Notes: generated by a model not told the origin, from the letters alone. Positions 1-8,712 are shown, numbered from the stretch's first letter. The stretch is DNA of 64,000 nt from Rhizobium sp. BK251 (GCF_004345245.1 NZ_SLUQ01000008.1:434001-498000); one strand, 5' to 3'. A program made the numbers and translations.

Positions 1-962
1 TGCTTGAAAAGGACCTCTATTCGCAGCTCGCTCAGTCGGACGATATCGGCCGCGCCAAGCGCATCGATGGCGTGCATGACCGCTATATCGAGCATGCCAA
101 GCGCACGCTGCCGCGCGACGTCACCCTTCAGGGCTTGCGCATCGCCATCGACTGCGCCAACGGCGCCGCCTACAAGGTCGCTCCTGCCGTGCTGTGGGAA
201 CTTGGCGCCGAGGTTGTCACCATCGGCAACGAACCGAACGGCACCAACATCAACCTCAATTGCGGCTCGACCAGCCCCGTCGCCCTCCAGAAGAAAGTGG
301 ACGAGGTGCGCGCCGACATCGGCATTGCGCTCGACGGCGATGCAGACCGCGTCATCATCATCGACGAGACTGGTTCGATCGTGGACGGCGACCAGCTGAT
401 GGCCGTCATCGCGGAAAGCTGGGCGGAAAACCAGACGCTCAAGGGCAACGGAATCGTTGCCACCGTGATGTCGAACCTGGGCCTCGAACGCTTCCTCGGC
501 GAAAAGGGCATGGTGCTGGAGCGCACCCGCGTCGGCGACCGTTATGTCGTCGAGCACATGCGCCAGCACAATTTCAATGTCGGCGGCGAACAGTCGGGCC
601 ATATCGTGCTTTCGGACTACGGCACGACGGGTGATGGTCTCGTTGCGGCGCTGCAGATCCTCGCCGCCGTCAAGCGGACGGGCAAGACGGTCAGCGAGGT
701 TTGCCGGCGCTTCGAGCCGGTGCCCCAGCTTCTGCGCAACGTGCGCACCACCGGCGGCCGGCCGCTCGAGGACATTCAGGTCAAGCAGGCGATTGCCGAT
801 GCCGAAGCAGAGCTTGCGCGCAACGGGCGCCTCGTCATCCGCCCGTCCGGAACCGAGCCCTTGATCCGCGTCATGGCGGAAGGTGACGACCGCGGCCAGA
901 TCGAGCGTATCGTCAACGATCTCATCGGTGTGATCTCGAACGTCAGAACCGCCGCCGCCTGA
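1..962 (+). CDS. glmM: Phosphoglucosamine mutase, 3' part (5' end outside window)
   Basis: GlmM converts glucosamine-6-phosphate to glucosamine-1-phosphate in the cytoplasm, the step before UDP-GlcNAc synthesis for peptidoglycan and lipid A. The frame is open from the window edge (codons in phase with base 3) to TGA at 960-962, giving about 319 residues of a family that is usually near 450. The N-terminal part with the phosphoserine loop is therefore missing. Visible landmarks in order are the metal-binding loop ALDGDADRV, the sugar-binding GGEQSGH, and the C-terminal phosphate-binding RPSGTEPLIRVMAEG. A strong hairpin with a T-rich tail follows the stop, so the gene probably ends its transcription unit. 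Identification is confident; only the start is unknown. Confidence 0.95.
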   Translation, partial: LEKDLYSQLAQSDDIGRAKRIDGVHDRYIEHAKRTLPRDVTLQGLRIAIDCANGAAYKVAPAVLWELGAEVVTIGNEPNGTNINLNCGSTSPVALQKKVDEVRADIGIALDGDADRVIIIDETGSIVDGDQLMAVIAESWAENQTLKGNGIVATVMSNLGLERFLGEKGMVLERTRVGDRYVVEHMRQHNFNVGGEQSGHIVLSDYGTTGDGLVAALQILAAVKRTGKTVSEVCRRFEPVPQLLRNVRTTGGRPLEDIQVKQAIADAEAELARNGRLVIRPSGTEPLIRVMAEGDDRGQIERIVNDLIGVISNVRTAAA

Positions 963-983
963 TCATCCGATCCTTCTGGGCTG

Positions 984-1012
984 AGCCGGCGCGCCTTCGC
1001 GCCGGCTTTGTC
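984..1012 (+). terminator. Rho-independent terminator after glmM
   Basis: A perfect 10-bp stem (AGCCGGCGCG with CGCGCCGGCT, loop CCTT) is followed by TTGTCTTGTC. It lies 22 bases after the glmM stop and before the convergent methyltransferase gene, which it may also serve. Confidence 0.8.
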
Positions 1013-1026
1013 TTGTCTGGTGCCTC

Positions 1027-1641
1027 TCAGCCGTGCCGCGCGAGCCAGATGGTGTGGCCGCCGCACGATGCGTCTTCCGCAACATGGGCGACGATCTCGA
1101 AGCCATGCCGTCCGAGAAGCCGGCGATATTCCTCGGGCGCGAGGCTGCCGTGATAGAGCGGCTCGCCGGCGAAGGTGCCGATCGCCTCGCCATGGGCGGG
1201 CCCGCTGGTGAACATCAGGGCCGCACCCTCCGCGGCATGGTTTGCAAACAGCTCGAACATGCCGCGCTGGTCCTCGGGTGTCAGGTGAAAGAAGCTGTCC
1301 CAGGCGAGGAGCCCCGCAAATCTGCGTCCGAGAGAAAGGCCGCGCATATCCGCGACCAGCCAGTCGTGATCGGGAAAGCGCGCCCGGCACATGCCGATCA
1401 GTGTCGGCGAGGAATCGACCCCGATCAGAGCATAGCCGCTTGCGATGAGGTGCCGGGCGAGGGGCTCGCCGGAACCGCATCCGATATCGAGGATCGCGCC
1501 GCCCGGCGGAACGAGCGCCATGAAACGGTCCATCCACGCTCGTTCGAAGAGTGTCCTTCCGCGGCTCTCGTCCCAGATGCGCGCATGCCTTTCATAAAGA
1601 TCGGGAATGTTGTCGGCCGGGCTCCCGCGATCACTCACCAT
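1027..1641 (-). CDS. Class I SAM-dependent methyltransferase
   Basis: A 204-residue cytoplasmic protein with the Rossmann-type methyltransferase fold. The SAM-binding motif I is LDIGCGSGEP at residues 51-60, followed by an acidic motif II region (ALIGVDSS) and a motif like VADMRG further on. It resembles the UbiE/Methyltransf_11/25 group of small-molecule methyltransferases, but nothing visible gives the substrate. It stands alone, convergent with glmM and divergent from the outer-membrane protein gene at 2000. The ATG at 1641 gives a full-length N-terminus beginning before the LYERHARIWDESRG region that often precedes motif I in this group. Family assignment is confident, function is open. 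Confidence 0.85.
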   Translation of the reverse strand: MVSDRGSPADNIPDLYERHARIWDESRGRTLFERAWMDRFMALVPPGGAILDIGCGSGEPLARHLIASGYALIGVDSSPTLIGMCRARFPDHDWLVADMRGLSLGRRFAGLLAWDSFFHLTPEDQRGMFELFANHAAEGAALMFTSGPAHGEAIGTFAGEPLYHGSLAPEEYRRLLGRHGFEIVAHVAEDASCGGHTIWLARHG

Positions 1642-1999
1642 TCAATCACCCTGATGGTCTTGCCAATTCATGGACAGGTCTCGGTAATACCTCCGCCTGC
1701 GGTCGGGAGAAACTCTATCCCGGGCTGATCTACATTCGCCCATTAATGCGAAATTTATCAAAATCGCCGAGATACTTTCTTTTGGTGCGGTGCAGCATCA
1801 ATTCAAGGCGCAGGATGCGCTCTCTCCCCTGTCCTCTTCAAATTGCGCCTCCCGGCAACGGGGAGGCCTTTTGCTACCAAAGAGGGTAAATATTCGTAGT
1901 TAATCAGGTTTTAAGCTTTCCCGTGCATTATCCATAACAGGAATCTCACCTCGGCCGATGTTCTGTCGTGCCAATGCAAGTGATCTTGGAGCTGGAACC
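1642..1999. other. Intergenic region with an orphan terminator-like hairpin
   Basis: No coding frame with family features. It must hold the divergent promoters of the methyltransferase and the outer-membrane protein. It contains an AT-rich part near 1735-1790 and a hairpin with T run at 1847-1872 (separate entry) that is not placed after any recognised gene. Confidence 0.5.
1847..1872 (+). terminator. Orphan rho-independent terminator-like hairpin
   Basis: GCCTCCC pairs with GGGAGGC across a 7-base loop and is followed by CTTTT. It sits about 130 bases before the outer-membrane protein start and 200 bases after the divergent methyltransferase start, so it closes no known gene on the plus strand. 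It could end a small RNA or attenuate the downstream gene. Confidence 0.45.
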
Positions 2000-2836
2000 A
2001 TGAAACGTAGCCTGGCCGGTGCAGTCGCCGGTATTCTCTTTGCCTCGTCCGCATTCTCGGCCGATCTCTACCAGCCTCAGCCGGTGCCCGAGCAGCCGCC
2101 GGAAGTCGCCATTGCGGAGACGAGCGGCTGGTACCTGCGCGGAGACGTCGGCTACGCCTTCAACGACATGCGCGGCGCCCACTTCTTCCAGGGCTCGAAC
2201 GCGGATGTCGGCTATTTCGACTCGACGGACCTGGATGATTCCTGGACGCTCGGCGGCGGTGTCGGCTACCAGATCAACAGCTACCTGCGCACGGACCTGA
2301 CCTTCGACTATCTGTTCGATTCCGATTTCCGCGGCTCTACCTCGGGCGGCGGCGCGGCCTTCGGCGCTTGCGTCGGTCCCTGCACCTCGCGCGACATCTC
2401 TTCGCTCACGGCCTACAGCCTGCTCGCCAACGCCTATGTCGATCTCGGCACCTATGGCTATGTGACGCCTTATGTCGGCGCCGGTATCGGTGGCACCCAC
2501 GTCAAGTGGAACGACCTCAACAACACCTCCTGCGCCGACGACGGCAGCAGCTGTGACGATACCGTCTCCCACGGCGGTCGCGATAGCTGGCGCTTCACCT
2601 ACGCCCTCATGGCAGGCGCCTCGATCGACGTCTCGTGCAACGTGAAGGCTGATATCGGCTACCGCTATCGCCACGTCGACGGCGGCGACATGTTCGGCTT
2701 TGCCGAAAATGGCGGTCCAGGCACGGATGACGGCTTCAACATCCACGAAGCCCGCCTCGGCGCCCGCTATCTCTTCGGCGGTTGCCCGCAGCCGGTCGCC
2801 TACGAGCCCCCGCCGGCGCCTCCGCTCTACAAGTAA
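2000..2836 (+). CDS. Outer-membrane beta-barrel protein (Omp25/RopB-like)
   Basis: A 278-residue secreted protein. The start at 2000 is chosen because it begins a classic signal peptide (MKRSLAGAVAGILFASSAFS, cut near residue 20 before ADLYQP), while an ATG at 1958 would add 14 residues in front of it. The mature part is rich in alternating aromatic and small residues (GWYLRGDVGYAF, YVTPYVGAGIG, ADIGYRYRHV) and ends in RYLFGG plus a short proline-rich tail. This fits the small porin-like eight-strand barrels typical of rhizobia and Brucella. Four cysteines in two short internal loops (ACVGPC and SCADDGSSC) could form disulfides, which is unusual for a small barrel. A terminator follows at 2871. 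Confidence 0.85.
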   Translation: MKRSLAGAVAGILFASSAFSADLYQPQPVPEQPPEVAIAETSGWYLRGDVGYAFNDMRGAHFFQGSNADVGYFDSTDLDDSWTLGGGVGYQINSYLRTDLTFDYLFDSDFRGSTSGGGAAFGACVGPCTSRDISSLTAYSLLANAYVDLGTYGYVTPYVGAGIGGTHVKWNDLNNTSCADDGSSCDDTVSHGGRDSWRFTYALMAGASIDVSCNVKADIGYRYRHVDGGDMFGFAENGGPGTDDGFNIHEARLGARYLFGGCPQPVAYEPPPAPPLYK

Positions 2837-2870
2837 CGCGCCCCAGAAAGCCGCGATATCCAATCATCAG

Positions 2871-2896
2871 GCCGTCCGCATCGCGGGCGGCTTTTT
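2871..2896 (+). terminator. Rho-independent terminator after the outer-membrane protein gene
   Basis: Nine-base stem GCCGTCCGC / GCGGGCGGC (one T-G wobble) with a three-base loop, followed by TTTTT, 35 bases after the stop codon. Confidence 0.85.
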
Positions 2897-3010
2897 CGTT
2901 GCGCTGAGTGCAATCACGCCGCGCGACATCAGTCCCGGCTGCGCCAAAAAATCTTCCGGCTGCGACACTCCCTCCTTGACTATGCCGGGGCGACTCTATA
3001 CTCACGACGG

Positions 3011-3059
3011 CGGGACACCCTTCCCCAACGAAGGGCTTTCTATCTGGAAGGATAGCACT
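3011..3059 (+). ncRNA. Candidate serC leader RNA (two hairpins over the ribosome site)
   Basis: Two adjacent hairpins stand just before serC: CCCTTC/GAAGGG at 3018-3035 with loop CCCAAC, and CTATC/GATAG at 3040-3055 whose six-base loop plus stem holds the GGAAGG Shine-Dalgarno at 3046-3051, eight bases before the ATG. A conserved serC RNA motif upstream of serC is known from Alphaproteobacteria; position and two-hairpin layout agree with it, but I could not compare it with the covariance model. Folding of hairpin 2 would affect ribosome access, so a role in translation control is inferred. Confidence 0.6.
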
Positions 3060-4238
3060 ATGACGAAGCTCGCCAAGCCGGACGTGCGTCCGGCAAATAC
3101 CCATTTTTCTTCTGGCCCCTGCTCGAAGCGCCCCGGTTGGACGCTCGAAGCCCTTTCCGACGCGGCCCTCGGCCGTTCGCACCGCGCGAAGGTCGGCAAG
3201 GCCAAGCTCAAGCAGGCCATCGATCTCACCCGTGATATTCTTGAAGTGCCGGCGGATTACCGCATCGGCATCGTTCCGGCCTCCGATACCGGCGCCGTCG
3301 AAATGGCGCTCTGGTCGCTCCTCGGCGAGCGCGGCGTCGACATGGTCGCCTGGGAAAGCTTCGGCGCAGGCTGGGTCACCGATGTCGTCAAGCAGCTGAA
3401 GCTGAAAGACGTCCGCAAGATCGAGGCGCCTTACGGCGAGCTTCCCGACCTTTCCGCCGCCGATTTCGACCGCGACGTGGTCTTCACCTGGAACGGCACG
3501 ACGTCAGGCGTACGCGTCCCCAACGCCGATTTCATCCCGGCTGACCGCAAGGGGCTGACGATCTGTGACGCGACCTCCGCCGCCTTTGCGCAGGCGCTCG
3601 ATTTCGCCAAGCTCGATGTCGTCACCTTCTCCTGGCAGAAGGTGCTGGGCGGGGAGGGCGCACATGGCATCCTCATTCTTTCGCCGCGCGCCGTCGAGCG
3701 CCTCGTCTCCTATCAGCCGGCCTGGCCGCTGCCGAAGATCTTCCGCCTCACCTCGGGCGGCAAGCTCATCGAGGGCATCTTCCAGGGCGAGACGATCAAC
3801 ACGCCGTCCATGCTTTGCGTCGAGGACTATATCGATGCGCTCCTCTGGGCAGAGCAGCTCGGTGGCCTGAAGGCGCTGATCGCCCGGGCCGATGCCAATG
3901 CCAAGGTCATCGCCGATTTCGTCGTAAAGAACGACTGGATCGCCAATCTCGCGGTCAGGCCGGAGATCGAATCCAACACCTCCGTCTGCCTGAAGATCGT
4001 CGACAAGGATGTCGCCGCTCTCGATGCTGACGGCCAGGCGAATTTCGCCAAGGGCGTCGTCGCCCTTCTGGAGAAGGAAGGCGTGGCCTACGACGTCGGC
4101 CACTATCGCGACGCGCCGTCGGGCCTGCGCATCTGGGCCGGTGCCACGATCGAAACTGCCGACATGCAGAAGCTGATGCCCTGGCTTTCCTGGGCCTTCG
4201 AAACGCAGAAGGCAGCGCTTTCCCAGGCTGCTGCCTGA
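3060..4238 (+). CDS. serC: Phosphoserine aminotransferase
   Basis: SerC transfers an amino group from glutamate to 3-phosphohydroxypyruvate, the second step of serine synthesis; it also acts in pyridoxal phosphate synthesis. The 392-residue protein opens with MTKLAKPDVRPANTHFSSGPCSKRPGW, a typical alphaproteobacterial SerC N-terminus. The PLP lysine lies in FSWQKVLGGEGAHG, and VFTWNGTTSGVRVPN forms part of the cofactor pocket. The frame is open well upstream (to 2700), but the ATG at 3060 is chosen because GGAAGG stands eight bases before it and protein homology begins there. It is followed after 84 bases, including a hairpin at 4252-4273 without T run, by serA, so the two are probably one operon under the leader RNA. 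Confidence 0.96.
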   Translation: MTKLAKPDVRPANTHFSSGPCSKRPGWTLEALSDAALGRSHRAKVGKAKLKQAIDLTRDILEVPADYRIGIVPASDTGAVEMALWSLLGERGVDMVAWESFGAGWVTDVVKQLKLKDVRKIEAPYGELPDLSAADFDRDVVFTWNGTTSGVRVPNADFIPADRKGLTICDATSAAFAQALDFAKLDVVTFSWQKVLGGEGAHGILILSPRAVERLVSYQPAWPLPKIFRLTSGGKLIEGIFQGETINTPSMLCVEDYIDALLWAEQLGGLKALIARADANAKVIADFVVKNDWIANLAVRPEIESNTSVCLKIVDKDVAALDADGQANFAKGVVALLEKEGVAYDVGHYRDAPSGLRIWAGATIETADMQKLMPWLSWAFETQKAALSQAAA

Positions 4239-4322
4239 TGTGATCGCATCCGGCTCCGCCACAGGGCGGAGCCCAGCATTCCGAATTCCATATTATCGTT
4301 GAACTCTTTGAAGGAGGCCACA

Positions 4323-5918
4323 ATGGCACCTCGCGTTCTCGTATCCGACGAACTGTCGGAAACCGCCGTCCAGATCTTCCGCGATCGCGGCGTCGAAGTC
4401 GATTTCCAGCCGCAGGTCGGCAAGGACAAGGACAAGCTCCTCGAAATCATCGGCAATTATGATGGTCTTGCCATCCGGTCTGCCACCAAGGTCACGGAAA
4501 AGATCATCGAGGCTGCAAAGAACCTCAAGGTCGTCGGCCGCGCCGGCATCGGCGTCGACAATGTCGATATCCCCGCCGCCTCGCGCCGCGGTATCATCGT
4601 CATGAACACGCCCTTCGGCAATTCGATCACGACCGCCGAGCACGCAATTGCGCTGATGTTTGCCGTCGCTCGCCAGCTTCCAGCCGCAGATATCTCCACC
4701 CAGGCCGGCAAGTGGGAAAAGTCGAAGTTCATGGGTGTCGAAATCACCGGCAAGACGCTCGGCGTCATCGGCGCCGGCAATATCGGCTCCATTGTCTGCG
4801 CCCGTGCCATCGGCCTGAAGATGCACGTCATCGCCTATGACCCGTTCCTTTCCAAGGAGCGTGCCGAGGAGATGGGCGTCACCAAGGTCGAGATCGACGA
4901 ACTCCTCGCCCGGGCTGATTTCATCACCCTGCACGTGCCGATGACGGACAGGACGCGCGGCATCCTGAACCGCGAGGCGCTCGCCAAGACCAAGCCCGGC
5001 GTGCGCATCATCAACTGCGCCCGTGGCGGCCTCGTCGATGAAGCGGCACTGGCCGATGCCATCAAGTCCGGCCATGTCGCCGGCGCTGCCTTCGACGTCT
5101 TCGAGGTGGAGCCCGCCAAGGAAAGCCCGCTCTTCGGCCTGCCGAATGTCGTCTGCACGCCGCATCTCGGTGCCTCGACCACGGAAGCGCAGGAGAATGT
5201 CGCCCTGCAGGTGGCCGAGCAGATGTCGGACTATCTGGTCAAGGGCGCGGTTTCGAACGCCATCAACATGCCGTCGATCACGGCGGAGGAGGCGCCGATC
5301 CTGAAGCCCTTCATCAGGCTCGCCGACGTGCTCGGCGCCTTTGTCGGCCAGGTCACCGAAAGCGCGATCAAGGAGATCGAGATCCTCTATGACGGCTCGA
5401 CCGCGAACATGAACACCAAGGCGTTGACGAGCGCCGTGCTCGCCGGCCTCATCCGGCCGCAGGTAGCGGACGTCAACATGGTCTCCGCACCGGTCATGAT
5501 CAAGGAAAAGGGCGTCATCCTCTCCGAGGTCAAGCGCGACAAGTCCGGCGTGTTCGACGGCTACATCAAGCTGACCGTGACGACGGCCAACCAGACGCGT
5601 TCGGTCGCCGGCACCGTGTTCTCGGACGGCAAGCCGCGCTTCATCCAGATCAAGGGCATCAATCTCGATGCCGATGTCGGCAACCACATGGTCTACCTGA
5701 CCAACACGGACGTGCCCGGCATGATCGGCTTCATCGGCACCACACTTGGCGAAGCTGGCGTCAACATCGCCAACTTCCAGCTCGGCCGCGACAAGCAGGG
5801 CGGTGATGCGATCGCTCTTCTCTATGTCGATGGACCGGTTGGCGACGACGTACTCGGCAAGCTCACCGCCCACCAGGCCATCCGCCAGGCGAAACCGCTC
5901 GTCTTCAACGTCGATTGA
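4323..5918 (+). CDS. serA: D-3-phosphoglycerate dehydrogenase
   Basis: SerA oxidises 3-phosphoglycerate with NAD, the first step of serine synthesis. The 531-residue protein is the long form: substrate domain, NAD-binding domain with GVIGAGNIGSIVCARAIGLK, the catalytic HLGASTTEAQ segment near residue 285, an intervening (ASB-like) domain, and a C-terminal ACT domain (residues about 455-531, GNHMVYLTNTDVPGMIGFIG) that usually binds serine for feedback. The ATG at 4323 has a clear AAGGAGG seven bases upstream; an in-frame ATG at 4299 has none. A strong terminator at 5942 ends the serC-serA unit. Confidence 0.97.
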   Translation: MAPRVLVSDELSETAVQIFRDRGVEVDFQPQVGKDKDKLLEIIGNYDGLAIRSATKVTEKIIEAAKNLKVVGRAGIGVDNVDIPAASRRGIIVMNTPFGNSITTAEHAIALMFAVARQLPAADISTQAGKWEKSKFMGVEITGKTLGVIGAGNIGSIVCARAIGLKMHVIAYDPFLSKERAEEMGVTKVEIDELLARADFITLHVPMTDRTRGILNREALAKTKPGVRIINCARGGLVDEAALADAIKSGHVAGAAFDVFEVEPAKESPLFGLPNVVCTPHLGASTTEAQENVALQVAEQMSDYLVKGAVSNAINMPSITAEEAPILKPFIRLADVLGAFVGQVTESAIKEIEILYDGSTANMNTKALTSAVLAGLIRPQVADVNMVSAPVMIKEKGVILSEVKRDKSGVFDGYIKLTVTTANQTRSVAGTVFSDGKPRFIQIKGINLDADVGNHMVYLTNTDVPGMIGFIGTTLGEAGVNIANFQLGRDKQGGDAIALLYVDGPVGDDVLGKLTAHQAIRQAKPLVFNVD

Positions 5919-5941
5919 TCTCTCCTCCCAAGGAGTAACCG

Positions 5942-5979
5942 GACCCGGTGCGGCGAAAGCCGTACCGGGTCTTTCTTTT
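5942..5979 (+). terminator. Rho-independent terminator after serA
   Basis: Thirteen paired bases (GACCCGGTGCGGC with GCCGTACCGGGTC, one G-T pair), a GAAA tetraloop and TTTCTTTT. It stands 23 bases after the stop and just before the convergent acetyltransferase gene. Confidence 0.92.
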
Positions 5980-5995
5980 CGGGAAGGGCTCTCGC

Positions 5996-6499
5996 TCAGA
6001 GCAGGCGTGACATGAAGACCTCGGTATGCCTGATCTCGTCGGGAATGGGCCGAAACTGCTCGCAGCGCCTGAAGTCGAATGCTTCGTAGAGGGAGATCGC
6101 GTGGCTCATGTAGATGGTGGTCTGAAGTACGATCTTGCCACTTTTGCCCTTTTCGATTTCCGCGAGCAGGGCGCGCATCAACGCCTGACCGATCTTTCTG
6201 CCGCGAAATTCGGGATCGACATAGAACTTGTGGATCTCGACAGCCGTCTCGTCGAACGGGCTGAATGCGATGCAGCCCGCAGGATGGCCGTCCCATCTGG
6301 CGATCAGCATGCAGGCATCGTCCGCGGTGAATTTCTGCCGCAGGCCTTCGGTAGTCTCCCCGTGGAAGATGCCGAGCACGACCTCCGGTGCAACGCCATA
6401 GGCCTGGACCTCGATCGCATCCCACTCTGCCAGCGCGCGGCAAAAGCGTTCGGCGACCTCGAAGTCCTCCTGATCCTCAGCGCGTGAAATCGAAATCAT
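5996..6499 (-). CDS. GNAT-family N-acetyltransferase
   Basis: A 167-residue protein starting MISISRAEDQEDFEVAERFC. The acetyl-CoA motif A is FYVDPEFRGRKIGQALMRAL (residues about 92-111), preceded by a beta strand GCIAFSPFDETAVEI and followed by an IYMSHAISLYEAFDFRRCE segment typical of motif B. The frame extends upstream to 6706, but that part has no family features; the ATG at 6499 has GGGGGA eight bases before it and begins at the domain boundary. The substrate cannot be inferred. It converges on serA and shares the terminator between them. Confidence 0.85.
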   Translation of the reverse strand: MISISRAEDQEDFEVAERFCRALAEWDAIEVQAYGVAPEVVLGIFHGETTEGLRQKFTADDACMLIARWDGHPAGCIAFSPFDETAVEIHKFYVDPEFRGRKIGQALMRALLAEIEKGKSGKIVLQTTIYMSHAISLYEAFDFRRCEQFRPIPDEIRHTEVFMSRLL

Positions 6500-7459
6500 C
6501 GCAATGTCCCCCGACAGGAGAATTTCATAGCATTCCGGCAGGTTGGTCGCCAGTTGTAGGCCAGTGTTCCGTTGCGGTCGTCGCCTCCCTTCTACGTCGG
6601 CGTCGCCCGCTATCGTCGCCGTGCTTAAACCGTAGGTCCGAAGAAGAGCCCCGGATGCCCGGCTCAAGCCAGGCCATAGCGTCGCGGGGCGAGGCCTCCG
6701 CGGCACACCCGGCTTTGCCTCTAGCTTCTCGACCCTTGCTCTGCGGGGACAATCCCGCGAGCCACCCCCAACAATCTCAATCGCTTGGGCGAATTCCCGT
6801 CCCCCTTCGTCCCCGCCCGGCAGGACCGTGGCTACACTTGGCTCGTCCCGTCATCGGATGCACCGGAAGGCGTTCCGGCGAGGTGGGGCCGGTGCCGCAG
6901 GTCGGGGACGGACGCAAGAGCCGGCCGGCGGGGTTCGCGGAACATGGTCTTCGCCTGGCGACACGGGGCGCAGGCGAAAAGGGCGTCGGACCGACCCCTG
7001 CCTGCGGCTGCCCGTAACAGCGTGCCAGGCGCGCCTGTGTGGCGACGCAAGGTGGCAGGCTCCAAGGCTGCGTCGGATCGCATGTCCGACCGGATCTCGG
7101 GGTGCCGACGGCAAAACAGCCGGACGGCCTGCCGCCGCAGAAGGACCGAAGTCGCGGTCACAAACAGCCGAAGCGGGGCACGTCAGGGTGTCACTGTTTT
7201 ATTCACTTGCCAGGCACTCGACGTGCTCCGGCCGAAACCTTTTCAAGCCACGGGCCGAAAGGCCGCGTGAAGGATGCGGCGCGCCCATTGATTCGCGGCC
7301 CTTGCGCGGCCGGGTATTCCTTTCTATATCCCTCAGGAATTGGGCTCGGCCTGCCGCGGGTGGCAAGGGCGCTGCCGTGCATGGAAATCCGCCGCATTCG
7401 AATGGCACTGGCGGATCTGAAAATACCACCGTACGCAGAAAGACTGGCGGCAGGAAACC
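6500..7459. other. 960-bp GC-rich region without a recognisable gene
   Basis: Every frame here is short or gives arginine- and proline-rich, low-complexity translations, so none is called. There are several short hairpins (CCGGAA/TTCCGG at 6863-6878; GGCC-GAAA-GGCC at 7253-7264). The stretch 6650-6710 looks like a worn imperfect palindrome. I checked both strands for the conserved boxes of RNase P RNA, SRP RNA and tmRNA and did not find them. The mnmA promoter should lie near its 3' end. Confidence 0.4.
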
Positions 7460-8659
7460 GTGAACACGCTGGATTTTGACAAGAGGCCGGAAGATACGCG
7501 CGTCGTCGTCGCCATGTCAGGTGGCGTCGACAGTTCCGTCGTCGCCGGCATCCTGAAGCGCGAGGGCTATGATGTCCTCGGCATCACGCTGCAGCTTTAC
7601 GACCATGGCGCCGCCGTCCACCGCGCCGGCTCCTGCTGTGCGGGCCAGGATATCGACGATGCGCGCCGCGTCTGCGAGACGCTTGGCATTCCGCATTACG
7701 TCCTCGACTACGAGAAGCGCTTCCGCGACACCGTGATCAATCCCTTCATGGAGAGCTATGTCGCCGGCGAGACGCCGATCCCGTGCGTTTCCTGCAATCA
7801 GACCGTCAAGTTTGCCGATCTGCTGGCGACCGCCAAGGAACTCGGCGCCGATGCGCTGGCAACCGGCCACTACATCCGCTCGCGGCGCAATCCGTCACCG
7901 CAGGACCCGTACCGCCGCGCGCTCTATCGGCCGGCCGATGCCGACCGCGACCAGAGCTATTTCCTCTTCGCGACGACGCAGGAGCAGATCGACTATCTGC
8001 GCTTTCCCCTTGGAGGCCTGCCGAAGGCGGAAACCCGGCGGCTTGCCGAGGAAATGGGCCTCGTCGTCGCCAAGAAGGCCGATAGCCAGGACATCTGCTT
8101 CGTGCCGCAGGGCAAGTATTCCGACATCATCAACAAGCTGAAGCCGAACTCGTCGCTGGCAGGCGATATCGTCCATCTGGATGGCCGCGTGCTCGGAAGC
8201 CACGAGGGCATCCTGCATTACACCATCGGCCAGCGCCGCGGCATCGGCATCGCGACCGGCGAGCCGCTCTACGTCGTCTATCTCGACGCGCGTTCGCGCC
8301 GCGTCATCGTCGGGCCGAAGGAGGCGCTGGAGACCCACCGCGTCTATCTGCGCGACGTCAACTGGCTCGGCGACGCGCCGCTTGCGGAGGCTGCTTCCGG
8401 TGAAGGCTTCGCGTGCTACGTCAAGGTGCGCTCGACCCGTGCCCCTGCACCCGCCGTCCTCCATGCGGACGAGACAGGCATCTATGTGGACCTGACGATC
8501 GGCGAGGCGGGTGTAGCGCCGGGACAGGCCTGCGCGCTCTACTCGGCACCGGGCGACGACGCCCGCGTCTGGGGCGGTGGCTTCATCGAACGCTCCGAGC
8601 GCGGCGCCGAGGCGGAAGCCTCGCTGAAGGCGCTGCTTTCAAGCCCCGTCGCCGCCTGA
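7460..8659 (+). CDS. mnmA: tRNA-specific 2-thiouridylase
   Basis: MnmA thiolates U34 of tRNAs for Glu, Gln and Lys, using ATP and a persulfide relay. The 399-residue protein has the PP-loop VVVAMSGGVDSSVVAGIL at residues 16-33, the catalytic cysteine in PCVSCNQTVKF near residue 108, a second cysteine in KADSQDICFVPQG near 213, and the central GQRRGIGI segment. The start is a GTG at 7460 with CAGGAAA just upstream; no ATG fits better. It seems to be a single-gene unit with a terminator-like hairpin at 8673 before the tRNA promoter. Confidence 0.96.
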   Translation: MNTLDFDKRPEDTRVVVAMSGGVDSSVVAGILKREGYDVLGITLQLYDHGAAVHRAGSCCAGQDIDDARRVCETLGIPHYVLDYEKRFRDTVINPFMESYVAGETPIPCVSCNQTVKFADLLATAKELGADALATGHYIRSRRNPSPQDPYRRALYRPADADRDQSYFLFATTQEQIDYLRFPLGGLPKAETRRLAEEMGLVVAKKADSQDICFVPQGKYSDIINKLKPNSSLAGDIVHLDGRVLGSHEGILHYTIGQRRGIGIATGEPLYVVYLDARSRRVIVGPKEALETHRVYLRDVNWLGDAPLAEAASGEGFACYVKVRSTRAPAPAVLHADETGIYVDLTIGEAGVAPGQACALYSAPGDDARVWGGGFIERSERGAEAEASLKALLSSPVAA

Positions 8660-8672
8660 AACGACGCTGGAG

Positions 8673-8699
8673 AAAGGCATTGTGCAACACGGCCTTTTT
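8673..8699 (+). terminator. Probable terminator after mnmA
   Basis: AAAGGC pairs with GCCTTT around a 13-base loop that itself contains GTG/CAC, followed by TTC. Fourteen bases after the mnmA stop. Confidence 0.55.
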
Positions 8700-8712
8700 C
8701 TCGTTCGCGCGC

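Noticed and set aside
4293..6443. 716-codon open frame antisense to serA
   Set aside because: Highly charged shadow frame; serA on the plus strand is certain and the acetyltransferase occupies another frame at its right end.
6640..6720. Rhizobial intergenic palindromic repeat
   Set aside because: There is a degenerate stem (CCCCG ... CGGGG with mismatches inside), but without a second copy in the window I cannot call a repeat family.
6500..7459. RNase P RNA, SRP RNA or tmRNA in the gene-free block
   Set aside because: Conserved sequence boxes of these RNAs, or a readable tmRNA peptide tag, were not found on either strand.
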